Positions 43,986 through 53,812 are shown, counted from the stretch's first letter. The stretch: DNA of 64,000 nt from Pararge aegeria (GCF_905163445.1 NC_053187.1:6014001-6078000); one strand, 5' to 3'. Notes: generated by a model not told the origin, from the sequence alone. Numbers and translations are program-made.

Positions 43986-44087
43986 GTGTCCTAAGTACGT
44001 GCTGTAGCTCGCGTAACCTCAGCTTCAAGGAACGCATTTCTCCTTTAAAAGAGCATCTACAGATATACCAACGTGCCGGCTGCAAAC
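43986..44087 (+). promoter_or_regulatory. Possible TATA-type promoter
   Basis: GGGCGTGTCC (43983-43992) and a CpG-bearing stretch lead to TTTAAAA (44044-44050), about 38 bp before an ATG with context CAAACATGG. No TCAGT initiator is seen. A core promoter with a very short leader is possible. The call depends on the adjoining exon being real. Confidence 0.22.
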
Positions 44088-44096
44088 ATGGACAAT
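44088..44096 (+). CDS. Candidate minimal first coding exon (MDN)
   Basis: ATGGACAAT is followed immediately by GTGAGT, a strong 5' splice-donor sequence (44097-44102), and the start context CAAACATGG is good. Several insect gene classes, including many cuticular-protein genes, have a first coding exon of only a few codons. I see no matching second exon in the window, so the product is unknown and this may be coincidence. Confidence 0.2.
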
Positions 44097-44604
44097 GTGA
44101 GTCGGAAATAATGTTTGTTGTATCCATATTAGTCACTAGTAGAGTAGAGATCTGTGTAAGAAATAAGTGTTAACTTGTCGATATTGTTTATTATTGTGGA
44201 TTTAGTATGTTATTTCTTGAGGTACCTACCAAAATTAAGTAAGCAAATTAGTAGGTTGGTTTATTAGTAGGCATTTCTGAATCTATTTGTTCTATTTTAT
44301 TAAGCAATTTTGTCGAAATCTGACAGCAGTCGAGTCTGCAACTACAAGTTGCAAATTAGTTGCGAATTTTTTAATGTAGATGTTCATAAAATTTATCCAT
44401 CCGACTTCATTATTTTATAATTGCCTGATAAATTTAGTTAACCAGCTAGTTGGCATGTCTATCAAAACGTTATGTTTTAGTTTAAAATTGTACAATAAAA
44501 GCCAGGCATTTTTATCCACTAAGGGTTCTGCTTTGAGGTTCTGGACAAAAAAAACCCTGGTTGCATTTATTTTAAGTATTTATTTTATTGTAAATATTTA
44601 TTAC

Positions 44605-44705
44605 TTATCTTAGTATCTGAAACACACACTACGCTTTCTTTGGGGCTAGATGGCGATGTGTGTATTGTTGTAATTAATATATTTTCTTATTGTATTGGTT
44701 GGTGT
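44605..44705 (+). mobile_element. SINE family A, 3' end only
   Basis: CTTATCTTAGTATCTGAAAC, CACACTACGCTTTCTTTGGGG and CTAGATGGCGATGTGTGTAT match the 3' third of family A. Head and body are absent. Confidence 0.88.
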
Positions 44706-45243
44706 CTTAATTTAAAATACAATTGCTAGACACCTTCTTATTTTAAAACCGGTCAAAGGTGTCTGGAGTGATTAGTATAGGTTCGTTCAATAAATAACAT
44801 CTCATTACAATGGAGGCTCGCGGCGAAGATTGTGTCTACAATATTTCACGCGCCCTTCGATATAAACGGCCGGCTATAGGGCGCGGTAACAGGGACGTAG
44901 CCAAGAAGGATGAATCATTAAAAAGTTAACTATGTAAATGGGAAAAAATAGTCAAGTTGTTAGAGCTTTCGGGATGACCAATTTCGATCCACAGACGACC
45001 TGTAACTTTATGAAGATTTGTTTTTATATTTCACTACAAGTTAGCCCTTGTTTGCAATCTCTTCTTGATTGCAGTGTTGATCAGTCTTCTTAGACTTAGA
45101 AGTTGAGACAACCATATACCGTTGTCGCAAAGTTGTTTTATACTATTTGATAAATGTATCCAATAGATCCGAAACGTAAAAAGTATTAAATTTAAAATGT
45201 TATGTATAAATGCTTATTTTATTTTTTATATTTAAACAAATGA
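44706..45243. other. Unique DNA, nothing recognised
   Basis: A GC-richer patch near 44815-44900 shows no motif I can name. Confidence 0.4.
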
Positions 45244-46256
45244 AGTACCTACATTTCAATAATTCTCAATAATTTGATTCTTTGGTGTGAAAATAACCAA
45301 ATGTCATTAAATAAGAAAAAATGTTTTTATGTCAAATTTACAAGAAAATTAAAATCTCTTAGCTACGACTACCATATAAACAAGCACGTATTGGAAAAAC
45401 TAGAGACAGTTAGAGATCTAGGGGTAATATATGATCAGAAGTTAACATTTATCCCTCATATAGAAAATGTTGCAAAGCGATCTTCTAGAATGCTAGGTTT
45501 TGTTATGCGAAATGCAAAAGTTTTTAAAAGTATTAAAACCAAGAAGCTTCTTTATAACAGTTTGGTAAGAAGTGTTATAGAATATTGTTGTGTGGTATGG
45601 CGGCCGCATTACGAAACGCACATATTAAGAATAGAACGTATCCAAAAGAGGTTTCTCTGGCATTTGGCTGCAAGTATTGGAAATGGTGACAGAAAATTTT
45701 CATACAAGGAAAGGCTAGCATACTTTAAAATGCACTCTTTAGAAAAACGCATGGAACTTCTAGACCTGCAGTTTGTTTATAAGATTCTAAACGCTAAAAT
45801 TGACTGTCCTCAATTACTATCCAGTTTTAGATTTAGGGTACCTGTTAATTATCCCCGTAAACCTATAACTCCACTCTGTCCCCCGTTGCGTAGAACTGTT
45901 CTTGGTGCCAATTCCCCTGTTCCAAGATTATGTAAGACCCTAAACCACATTAGCACTGAAGTTGATATTTACTCTGACTCGTTGTATAAGTTCAGAGATA
46001 AGATATTTTTATCATGGACCAATTGACCCTTATTTACTGTACCTTGTTTTATTTTTTAGTGTGAGAGATATGTTGTTATTATATTCTCATTCACGATACC
46101 TTTTGTTTTCATGTTATGGTGTTATTGTATATTTTCATATGCTGTTTACTTTTAAGAAAACATTACACTTAAATAGAATAGTTAAATTTTAAAAACGGTT
46201 GTATTAGTGTAAGTGTTTGTAAGTAAACCTAATAAATAAAATAAAATAAATAAAAT
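45244..46256 (+). mobile_element. 5'-truncated jockey/CR1-like LINE
   Basis: It comprises the reverse-transcriptase C-terminus, a 3' UTR with a second short frame (45962-46192, not meaningful), and an A-rich tail of AATAAA repeats (46229-46260). The reading frame is open from 45244, just after a TGA, so truncation lies close to there. I could not define a target-site duplication. Confidence 0.85.
45274..46026 (+). CDS. Reverse transcriptase C-terminal fragment, 250 codons
   Basis: The product is the part of a non-LTR reverse transcriptase after the catalytic site. Residues 4-16 (WCENNQMSLNKKK) correspond to the conserved block after the YADD motif. Residues 46-59 (VRDLGVIYDQKLTF) and 94-109 (YNSLVRSVIEYCCVVW) are hallmark jockey/CR1 motifs, followed by IERIQKRFL at 120-128. 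Fingers and palm with the FxDD aspartates and the endonuclease are missing, so it cannot be active. There is no ATG: the frame is read from a TTG and is open upstream to 45244. No stop or frameshift occurs through the whole C-terminus to TGA at 46024-46026, implying a fairly recent insertion. Confidence 0.88.
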   Translation: MILWCENNQMSLNKKKCFYVKFTRKLKSLSYDYHINKHVLEKLETVRDLGVIYDQKLTFIPHIENVAKRSSRMLGFVMRNAKVFKSIKTKKLLYNSLVRSVIEYCCVVWRPHYETHILRIERIQKRFLWHLAASIGNGDRKFSYKERLAYFKMHSLEKRMELLDLQFVYKILNAKIDCPQLLSSFRFRVPVNYPRKPITPLCPPLRRTVLGANSPVPRLCKTLNHISTEVDIYSDSLYKFRDKIFLSWTN

Positions 46257-46381
46257 AAAATTTTTAAAAAATATAACATTTTTTAAATCTCAACATATAC
46301 GAGCATGCAATTATTGATGCTGCCCGTCTCGGAGTCTTATCTGAAACTATTAGCATTAAGACAGTAATATAAAAAATGTAA

Positions 46382-46466
46382 ACTCATTCAATGTATTCAA
46401 AACTAAATTAGCTTCTTATATATTAAGTAATACCAATAAATTTAAAGACGAATACATTGAATGAGT
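46382..46466. repeat. 17-bp inverted repeat around 51-nt spacer
   Basis: ACTCATTCAATGTATTC (46382-46398) and GAATACATTGAATGAGT (46450-46466) are exact reverse complements. The spacer is AT-rich. They may be termini of a very small foldback element. Confidence 0.88.
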
Positions 46467-46539
46467 AGATAATAGTAAAATTGAATTTAGTTTAGTCGAA
46501 TGGCGAAGTGTATTAATTTATTATAGAAAACTAAGTTTC

Positions 46540-46610
46540 CTATGTAAGTGACTCAGGTCTTTTTATGGGAATAAATGTCTTTAAACCTAAACCTAATAAA
46601 ATGTCCATAA
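46540..46610 (+). mobile_element. LINE 3' end scrap
   Basis: TTTTTATGGGAATAAATGTCTTTAAACC with a TAAACC tail resembles the 3' end seen at 28.99-29.03 kb (AATAAACGTCTTTAA). Confidence 0.5.
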
Positions 46611-46624
46611 AAACAGAATGAAGT

Positions 46625-46803
46625 AAAGGTAGAGGAGTCACCTTTCAAAAATGAAAATATCAATTGACTTAACGGTGTAAGAAAACATCGAGAAGAATAT
46701 CATGTCTGAGAGTTCTCCATAACTTTGTCGTGTGTGGGCGCGTGAGGTCTACGAGTCCGCTCTTAATAATGTGTGAAATGGATGTATGGATTGATAATAA
46801 TGA
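46625..46803 (+). mobile_element. SINE family B body fragment
   Basis: CTTAACGGTGTAAGAAAACATCGAG, GTCTGAGAGTTCTCCATAAC and ATGTATGGATTGATAATAATG are decayed body and tail blocks. No head. Confidence 0.8.
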
Positions 46804-46884
46804 TTATGAAGAATAATAAATCTTATGAAAACCATCTAAGTAAAGTCTGCTAGGCTGTGACGAAAAACGGATCCCACCTAGTTG

Positions 46885-47107
46885 AATAATAAATAAATAA
46901 ATATTATACGACACTGCACACATCGCCATCTAGCCCCAAAGTAAGCGTAGCTTGTGTTATGGGCACTAAGATGACTGATGAATAATTTTATGAATAATAT
47001 ATATAAATACTTAGGATATACATATAAACACTCAGACACTGAAAAACATTCATGGTCATCACACAAACGTTTCCAGTAGAAAGCAGGGTCGCTGTAAATC
47101 GGCCGTA
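46885..47107 (-). mobile_element. SINE family A copy
   Basis: AATAAATAAATAAATATTAT tail, CACATCGCCATCTAGCCCCAAAGTAAGCG, CACTCAGACACTGAAAAACA, then a head shortened to GAAAGCAGGGTCGCTG/TAAATCGGCCG. The B box is deleted in this copy. Confidence 0.93.
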
Positions 47108-47940
47108 ATGATTGGTCATTTTAATTATCATATTAGCCTTGTGTTACTAGAAAAAGGTAGTTTTTAGTCATTAGCATATTGTAGTATTTCCTATGATTTT
47201 AATTACCAAGAGATTAATATGTTGCCTACCAGTAAGATATACAATAAGTAAGGTATCTAGTATAACCATTTTTTATAAATCTATACACAGGTAAAGACAG
47301 AACTACATACGTTCCCTTTCAGTGTTTCTTTTGGGAAAAAAACTTCTACTACTTTTAGACTAGCCCATTTTGTTTAGGGATTTATGTAGAGTTACTAGAT
47401 TTAGAAATATGATATTTTCACCTACGATAGGAGTTCAGTTTAAAAAATATTTTTTTAAAAACAATTCGTGAGACTTCAAAATCTTACATACGCATTTACA
47501 AATTCTCAATGCCGATCGCAGCGTTTTTACAAACTTATGATGCCGAGTTTTGCGTTCAAATTTTCATGAAGGAGCATTTAGTCATTCGTAAAATTTTACG
47601 AATGCGCTTTAGGTACTCTACAGAAAAAGCGGAAAGTTCAGTATCAATACAGATGCCATTTTGCTTTGATTCCTTGTTAATTATATTAGAATTTTGATGG
47701 TTATGGTCACTTAGGGCCCACGCAAACTGTTTAAATGATAAAAGGTATTTACAACTCACAGGTGGCCGAGGCCGATGTTACTGCGTTGTTCTTTATATAC
47801 CACTACTCTATATCTCAAATTGGCACTTTATGGCAGATCAATGTTACTATTCAACTGCAACTCGATTAGACAAGCGAAATCCTCACTAATAGTATTTAAT
47901 TAAAAGTAAAAGCTGTGAGTAGCTTTTGTGATTCTCATGC
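47108..47940. other. Unique DNA containing a 22-bp palindrome
   Basis: No gene is supported. Open frames 47509-47697 and 47556-47759 overlap the palindrome and mirror each other. Confidence 0.4.
47583..47604. repeat. Perfect 22-bp palindrome
   Basis: CATTCGTAAAATTTTACGAATG (47583-47604) equals its own reverse complement with no loop. About 0.02 such sites are expected by chance in 64 kb at even composition (AT richness raises this somewhat). Confidence 0.95.
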
Positions 47941-48084
47941 AAAGTTTTTGCAAAATAAAATCACGCTAGAGGTGGCTAGGCTATCAGATGACAGATCAGA
48001 TCAGATCAGATAGACATCGCAGAACTATACTATTGCAAAACAGTATGTGCATAACCAACCAACCAATATTTCCATAACCAACTA

Positions 48085-48285
48085 ATAAAACACCTGTGTC
48101 CCGCGTTCTTCATCCAAGATGAAGAAATCCCGTGGGAACCGTTTGTATAGTAGCTTATGTTACTTTCCATGCTTTCAACTAACCCAAAAACCAAGCTGAG
48201 TGGTTACATAGTTAGGGCCTGAAAGAAGGGCTAACAAACAAGAAAACATACTTTCGCATTTATTATTAGAAAGGGTTGTTTACAG
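48085..48285 (+). mobile_element. Copy of the common 'CCCGCG-TTCG' repeat
   Basis: GTCCCGCGTTCTTCATCC, AAATCCCGTGGGAACCG, TATGTTACTTTCCATGC, AACTAACCCAAAAACCAAGC and ACATACTTTCGCATTTATTA are, in order, the landmarks of this abundant lepidopteran repeat. Confidence 0.75.
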
Positions 48286-48289
48286 GTGC

Positions 48290-48805
48290 CGTCATGTGAA
48301 ATCTATTAACTTCGAACTAGTTTGAGGTCTGCAGGGGCTCTAATAATAATTGGCCTGTTTAAATAACTTCGTCTTTTGGTTCTTGGACATAATAATATCT
48401 CGGAAAAAACGTTTCACCAATTCGGAGGCACCTCAGGCGTGGTTGTATCAGTTTAGATCATATCACTCTGTCTGATAGATTTCTTATATGAGATGCTGCG
48501 ATGATATCGCCATAAAGTTCGTTATATAAAGCACCTCTGTATTGTTTGTTCGTTTAATATGGAATTTTTATGGACAACTGCTTTCTTGCAATTATCAGGT
48601 AAGATTTAATCAAACCACGTTTTTATGTAATCCACAGAACCGACGGAATGAGACGGAGGGAAATCAGAGAGTTAGAACAGAATTGTTCTTACTCCGTTTG
48701 TTCTTCGGATCTATCACAAAGTAACCGTGAATTTTTCCAAGATGAAAAGTGCATTGGGGCCTAACTTATTTATTTATAGCCTTTTTAACAATCTTATGTT
48801 ACTGG
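48290..48805. other. Unique DNA, no gene supported
   Basis: A 60-codon frame (48542-48724) shows no motif. Confidence 0.4.
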
Positions 48806-48829
48806 TTATTTACTTATCGAGAGACCGGT

Positions 48830-49215
48830 TACGCTTGATGATTGTCTTGCTTTAGCATAGGCTTCCCCCAGGTTCTTCCATGCTTCGCGATCATGGGTTT
48901 TCATTGTCCACAGAGGTCCTGCTGTCGCTCTTAAGTCATCTTCCCACCTTCGAAATGGTCTTCCCCTTCTTCCCGTCTCTAGGATACCACTCTGTGATAT
49001 CTTTAGCCCAAATTTCTTTTTTTCCTTCTCATTAAATGACCCACCCTCTTCCATTTAAGTTTTTTAATGATGTACGTTACGTCTGTTATATTTGTTTTCC
49101 CTCTTATATGCTTAAGTTTTATTTTATCCTGTCTTTTTACTCCTATCATGCTTCTTTCGATATTATGTTGGGATGTTTCTAATTTTTTAAGGTTTTCTTT
49201 GGTTAAAGTCCAAAG
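48830..49215 (-). mobile_element. RTE-like reverse transcriptase C-terminal fragment, frameshifted
   Basis: Read on the minus strand from 49215. The first frame gives WTLTKENLKKLETSQHNIER, continues with MIGVKRQDKIKLKHIRGK and KKLKWKRVGHLMRR, and then stops. A second frame gives WAKDITEWYPRDGK. A third gives GRPFRRWEDDLRATAGPLWT and REAWKNLGEAYAK. Together they are the usual C-terminal succession of insect RTE-type ORFs, so two frameshifts have disabled it. The catalytic domain is lost by 5' truncation at about 49215, and an ATT microsatellite lies nearby (49262). Confidence 0.85.
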
Positions 49216-49534
49216 CCCCTTAACGAAAGGGGCCTAACTAACATCGCTTAAAGCGGTAGGTATTATTATTATTATTATATTGTTGACGTTCAAGTCCTTA
49301 ATTTTAGGACGTCAAGGTGTATCAAATAAACTAGTACAAAATAACAGTAAGGCATCAGGTCTCTCTGCGATACATAAACTATGTCTATATATAAAAAATC
49401 GTCGGTCTGTTGCTGGAATTCGAATGAACATACTTCCTTTCTTTCAGGGTTCTACAATAATACCATTGTTAGAAACAAGTGCATTGTTATAAAACCAAGA
49501 GGTTTTATTGACCAAAAACTCGATGGTCAGTCCG

Positions 49535-49645
49535 CACCTTGGAGGCGTGGCGCGGTGGTCGTGCGAAGCCGCGGGCGTGGGCGTACTGCTTCGAAATGTA
49601 CGCGTTTCTTACCTCAAGGTACCGTGTGCGACTTGAATACGATAC
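49535..49645. promoter_or_regulatory. GC-rich block with Egr-type site
   Basis: GCGTGGGCG (49575-49583) is an exact Egr/Zif268-type zinc-finger site within a CpG-rich block (GGCGTGGCGCGGTGGTCGTG, AAGCCGCGGGC) in AT-rich surroundings. A 102-codon frame spans it (49381-49689) without a recognisable domain. Enhancer, promoter or exon are all open. Confidence 0.25.
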
Positions 49646-49699
49646 GAATTGGTTTTAGAGCGGAAAACTGTCAGGTGATTAATACTTGAGAGCTTTTTT

Positions 49700-50575
49700 A
49701 TATTTATAATTGACATTTATGGACCACGCTGATGGTCCAGTGGCAAACCATCGCCTATGAACAGATAAACACTTCGCATGGTATGCAAAAAACTCCTACA
49801 AAGTGCCGCCATGGTGTATATAAACCCGTCAACCCGAGGTCTTGAACCTCATTTGTCTGTAATTATACCGGCATCCACAACCTTCAGAACTTGATTGTTC
49901 TTTTGTTCAGCTGGATTCTAGATACTCTGCTAGATTGTCGATTCAGTAAAATTTTCTAAACAGAAAAAAATTACAAAGTTACCTCTTACGAAATTTTTGA
50001 GTTCTCATTGGTTATTTAGAAATAAAAATTGATGAATACTCAAGAAATGAAATACTTATTTATACTGACCTTCCCTCCAATTAGTTTAAGTACATAGTTC
50101 GACAATATTTAGTTTAACCAAACCAAAAGGGCAACGAGGCATTGATCCTAATGCAACGAAATTTGATCGTTACAAAATAAGAACACGCGAATGACAATGG
50201 ACTTATTAATATTTGATAATGGAATGCACCCATAACATTCACGCTGGATTGACACAAGACTTGTTATAGACTTTCCAATTGGAAAAAAACAATGGATTAT
50301 ATACAATGAGGCTTCTAAATTCTTAGCGTCAGTAGGTGTTAAAGCACCTCGCATTGGAACAATGTTTCATCCACGATTCGTATCAGATTTTATCTGCTGT
50401 GTAGGTGTGCTGGGCTTCCTAGCCAAAGAGCTGATGGTAACTTAACAGGATGGACCTTCATGGCACGGTGAACTTTTAAAATTTTCTCACAGTATCTATA
50501 AAAAACCAAATTGAAGTGCCTCTGTCTCCCAATAAGAACTTTACATATACCGTAGCTGCCTAAAAAACAAACAGA
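49700..50575. other. Unique DNA, no gene supported
   Basis: Near 49720-49760 ACCACGCTGATGGTCCAGTGG faintly resembles a SINE body, but no further blocks follow. Frame 50148-50354 has no motif. Confidence 0.35.
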
Positions 50576-50577
50576 TT

Positions 50578-50720
50578 TTTTGTAACTTTCTTTCTTATCC
50601 GTCTGTCTGTTTGTTCTTGCTAATCTCCGTAACGATTAAACCGATTTTAACGAGATCTTATCGGGCAAGTAACTGATACTATCAGGAAGATAAAAAGACA
50701 AAGTTTTATTATTTAGTCTA
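50578..50720 (-). mobile_element. Common lepidopteran repeat fragment
   Basis: TATCCGTCTGTCTGTTTGTTC, then CTCCGTAACGATTAAACCG and TTTTAACGAGATCTTATCG are typical of reversed copies of the abundant repeat also present at 13.6 and 48.1 kb. Confidence 0.6.
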
Positions 50721-50922
50721 TCATGTAACCTTCTTCGTTATTACCATCATCATAATATGGCTATTAATTGAAAGGGGCTTAAAGAGAACTCTAATGATGC
50801 ATCCTGGAACGTTAGTATCAAATCGTCTTAGTTTAATCACCGGGAAAGGCAAACTTGCTTTCCGAGGTTTTGTAACAGTAGAACTTTTTGATAGAGCTCG
50901 TCCGAGGAAGCTTTTTTTTTAT

Positions 50923-51162
50923 ATAAATAAATAAATAAATATACTACCACAATACAGACATCGCCATCTAGCCCCAAAGTAAGCGTAGCTTGTGTTATGG
51001 GTACTAAGATAGCTGTTAAATATTTTTATGAATATAACACATATAAATACTTATAATATAAAGATAAACACCCAGACACTGAAAAACAATCATGTTCATC
51101 ACACAAACATTTTTTCAGGACTCAGAAAGCAGGGTCGCTGCCCACTGCGCCAGTCGGCCGTC
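50923..51162 (-). mobile_element. SINE family A copy, near full length
   Basis: ATAAATAAATAAATAAATAT tail, CATCGCCATCTAGCCCCAAAG, ACACCCAGACACTGAAAAAC, then TCAGGACTCAGAAAGCAGGG and head TGCCCACTGCGCCAGTCGGCC. The B-box segment (CCCACAACTGG region) is deleted. The overlapping 74-codon frame is a shadow. Confidence 0.94.
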
Positions 51163-51164
51163 AG

Positions 51165-51985
51165 TTATATCGCCATGCTTATTTCTGCCGTAACGCCAGA
51201 TTTTCTTTTCTGTAGTTGTGTTGCAGTCTTAAGGGCGTGGTTGCTAGTGTAATTCCAGGCATATGAGGCTTATCACCTACGCCTCAGGTTGCTGGACGAG
51301 TTCCTTGCATGCCCTGCGTAGTATTGCTCAGTTTATAAGCAATAGTTTCCACTTACCACCAGTTGGGCCATAAGCTTGGTACATCAATTATTACAATTAA
51401 AAAAAACCAAGCTGGTCCTAAAAATTTTACTAAAAATTTTCTTAACTGAAAATCGTACATTTTTTAGTGTCCAGTTTATTAGCGGGAGACCATATTTTTT
51501 TGCATCAATATGGCAGAGGTACTATTCCACAAGTTAGTGGTTTCCCACCATCTCTTAGAGCACCTGGTTTAATAAAGAGCGATAATTAAATGCTGTAGTT
51601 GAGTTGTTTATATGTGCGGGATGGCCGGACCGCCCCCGCGCGGCGCCTCGTATACGGATTAACGAGTTACAAGTCTTCCGTGATCAATTTCGATTGGAAT
51701 AACTGCACTGCACTTATGGTCGCCGGGTACGCGTGAATTGCAAATGTCAAAACACGAGCTTTGGTGTGATAAGCGTCTTGTTTCATAAAGTTTACTGGAC
51801 TTTGTGGAATGCCGCGAAGTTGGAATAAATCGAATACGCATTAAATATGATAGTGGGCAGTGGCCATTTTCACCAACGAAGAAAGAGGAAATGCCTAAAT
51901 AAGTATCGCCTAATCTAAGGAGATTCCTAGGCATACATCAGCCGTTCACAAATATATAGTACAATATCACCTAAGACCTTATACC
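51165..51985. other. Unique DNA with a short GC-rich patch
   Basis: GGCCGGACCGCCCCCGCGCG (about 51624-51643) then GTATACGGATTAACGAG, a K50-homeodomain-like GGATTA, lie together. No gene or repeat is recognised; frame 51659-51934 shows no motif. Confidence 0.35.
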
Positions 51986-51989
51986 TTTA

Positions 51990-52155
51990 CCAAGATGAAA
52001 AAAGTACCTTCTCTGCAACCGCAGACTTAAGATCCCTTTGCGTGCGTTGCTACTCATGCGTTGTTACATCTGGCCCATACTGCTATACGGATGCGAGGCT
52101 TGGACTATTAAAGACCTCAGGAAACGCATAGAAGCATTTGAGATGAGCTTGTAAT
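51990..52155 (+). mobile_element. RTE-like reverse transcriptase fragment
   Basis: A frame reads LLCNRRLKIPLRALLLMRCY and continues IWPILLYGCEAWTIKDLRKR and IEAFEMSL before TAA. LLYGCEAWT followed by RIEAFEM is a diagnostic block of insect RTE-type reverse transcriptases. An upstream MKK piece is in another frame. Truncated on both sides. It is the segment just N-terminal to that preserved at 48.8-49.2 kb, but on the other strand. Confidence 0.8.
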
Positions 52156-52429
52156 TGTAAGATAGGTTAACAACGTTCTTCGCCTATTTGATCTAACCGC
52201 ATCCAACCAGCTGCTGTTGTTCAGAAGATTTGGAGACCGAACAACGCTGGGGTCCCATGTTCTTAGTAAAGTGATGCCGGTAAATGCAGCATTGGTAGCC
52301 TAGGTGGACTCAATCCCGAAAAGAAGATAGCAAAGAAATTCGTTTTGCTTTTACAACTGACTTTTATACTAAGTTGCAAAATACCCTACCAAGTATACGT
52401 TTGCTCGCATACCTGCATTGCAGGCATGA

Positions 52430-52737
52430 AGACTGTTGTTTCTCATTTTCCCCATTTTATGGTTAACCATTAGAACATTATAGGTAAAAAAATTACTGTC
52501 AATGAAGTGACTAACCGCCTGTTTGAACACACTACTAGTGTTTTTGATGCTTCAATCTATAATCTGGGTATCTTCAAATCAAGAGTAAAAATGCATCGTC
52601 TAGGCAAGCGCGCCCCATCTTAGGCTGCACCATTACTTTCTATCAGGTGTGATTGCAGTCAAGCACTTGTCTATACATATAAAAAAAATAGTAGTAGTAT
52701 AGATGGTTTCTGTATGTTCTTAATTCTGTGTGTTTAA
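52430..52737. mobile_element. MITE family M2, copy 3, interrupted by a LINE tail
   Basis: CATTTTCCCCATTTTATGG, AGGTAAAAAAATTACTGTCAA, GTGACTAACCGCCTGTTTGAAC and GATGCTTCAATCTATA match M2. After the insert at 52558-52690, TGGTTTCTGTATGTTCTTAATTCTGTG completes the right end. The left terminus is missing. Confidence 0.78.
52558..52690 (+). mobile_element. LINE C-terminal tail nested in MITE
   Basis: One frame reads LGIFKSRVKMHRLGKRAPS and a stop (from CTGGGTATCTTCAAATC), the common end of a lepidopteran jockey-like ORF. The 3' sequence GCTGCACCATTACTTTCTATCAGGTGTGATTGCAGTCAAG follows and ends in A8. Confidence 0.75.
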
Positions 52738-53030
52738 GTGCATATATGTAATTTAAGAGGAATATGCGGTACTCAGACAAATCGACAAGGCTTAAGGATG
52801 CTAAGAATCTATTAACCATGAAATATTTTGTCTCGTTAAATAAATAATCTAATGATTTACGACATAATGTATTATGAAAAAAAAAACTCTATACGTGTGA
52901 CGAAGATTCATAAAAAATCGATCATAAATATTATTGCCTCAAACGTTGGTGGTTGGTTGGTGGTCAAAGACTTGGAATAAGGGATGAATTAAAATTTTAG
53001 CACCAAAAGATTTCATTATCATTTAATTTT

Positions 53031-53195
53031 ACAGCCTTCAATACTGGTTTTATTTTAGAGTCCTTCACTTCCAAAGCAGTTCAGATTTTGAACGAGTTGC
53101 CGGAGCCAAACAAGAGAGTTCCTTCTAGACCGTCCTCTAAAAGGAAGGTCAAGGTCAAGTTTCAGTTACATCTAACCCGACACTGCAAATCATGA
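53031..53195 (+). pseudogene. Possible exon or LINE C-terminus
   Basis: TTTAATTTTACAG precedes a 52-codon frame (53037-53193) containing SKAVQILNELPEPNK and a basic run SKRKVKVKFQLHLTR, then TGA. AVQILNELP resembles the AVxLWNxLP block of jockey-like C-termini, which favours a retroelement remnant. The good acceptor sequence leaves a terminal exon possible. Confidence 0.3.
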
Positions 53196-53220
53196 AAGAA
53201 CCAAGGAGTCGCGTGAGCTG

Positions 53221-53494
53221 TCATCATCCCATCAACCCATTACTGGTCCACTACAGGGCACGGGTTTCCTCCCACAATGGGAAGGGTTAAGGTCATAGTC
53301 CACCACGCTAGCCTAGTGCGTATTTGAGAACATTATGCAGAACTCTCAGGCATGCAGGTTTCCTCGCAATGTTTTCCTTCACCGTTGAAGCAAGTGATAT
53401 TTTAATTACTTAAAATGCACATAACTTAGAAAAGTTAGAAGTGCGTGCTGGGGTTCGAACTCTGCCCCTATCTGTGCTATCACCGCTTTAGTGA
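53221..53494 (-). mobile_element. SINE family B copy
   Basis: GTCATCATCCCATCAACCCATTACTGG, ACTACAGGGCACGGGTTTCC, CCACCACGCTAGCCTAGTGCG, then the rest of the body, and head GGGGTTCGAACTCTGCCCC/GCTATCACCGCTTTAG. A deletion removes the ATTGGTGGACTCCACACACC block. Confidence 0.94.
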
Positions 53495-53614
53495 GCGTGA
53501 GCGTGAGCTGTAAAGAAACTTCATTACACTCACAACAATAACCATTAAGTTTGCAAAGTTAAACAAACCAGATTCTTATAACACCTTAAGACGCTGTGCC
53601 GTAGCTTTGGTGTA

Positions 53615-53812
53615 TTGCTAACAAATCACAGGCGAATGGGTCGTTTAGCCGCCATTTGTTGCCCTGTGGGTGGGGTGGTAATTGTGTTTACAATACCTAC
53701 CCCCCGTTACCCCCATACTACCTCCCCTATCCGGTCGTTCCTCATGCCTGACAGGGTAACGCTTAGCGACTTTACGAAAGCATACATTTGCCGTGTATAC
53801 CGCTTAATGTGA
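53615..53812 (+). other. GC-elevated block with 65-codon frame, unrecognised
   Basis: The frame includes MGRLAAICCPVGGVVIV and CCCCGT/TACCCCC-rich DNA that contrasts with its neighbours. I cannot name a family. It may be a retroelement 3' portion. There is no domain or splice evidence. Confidence 0.2.
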
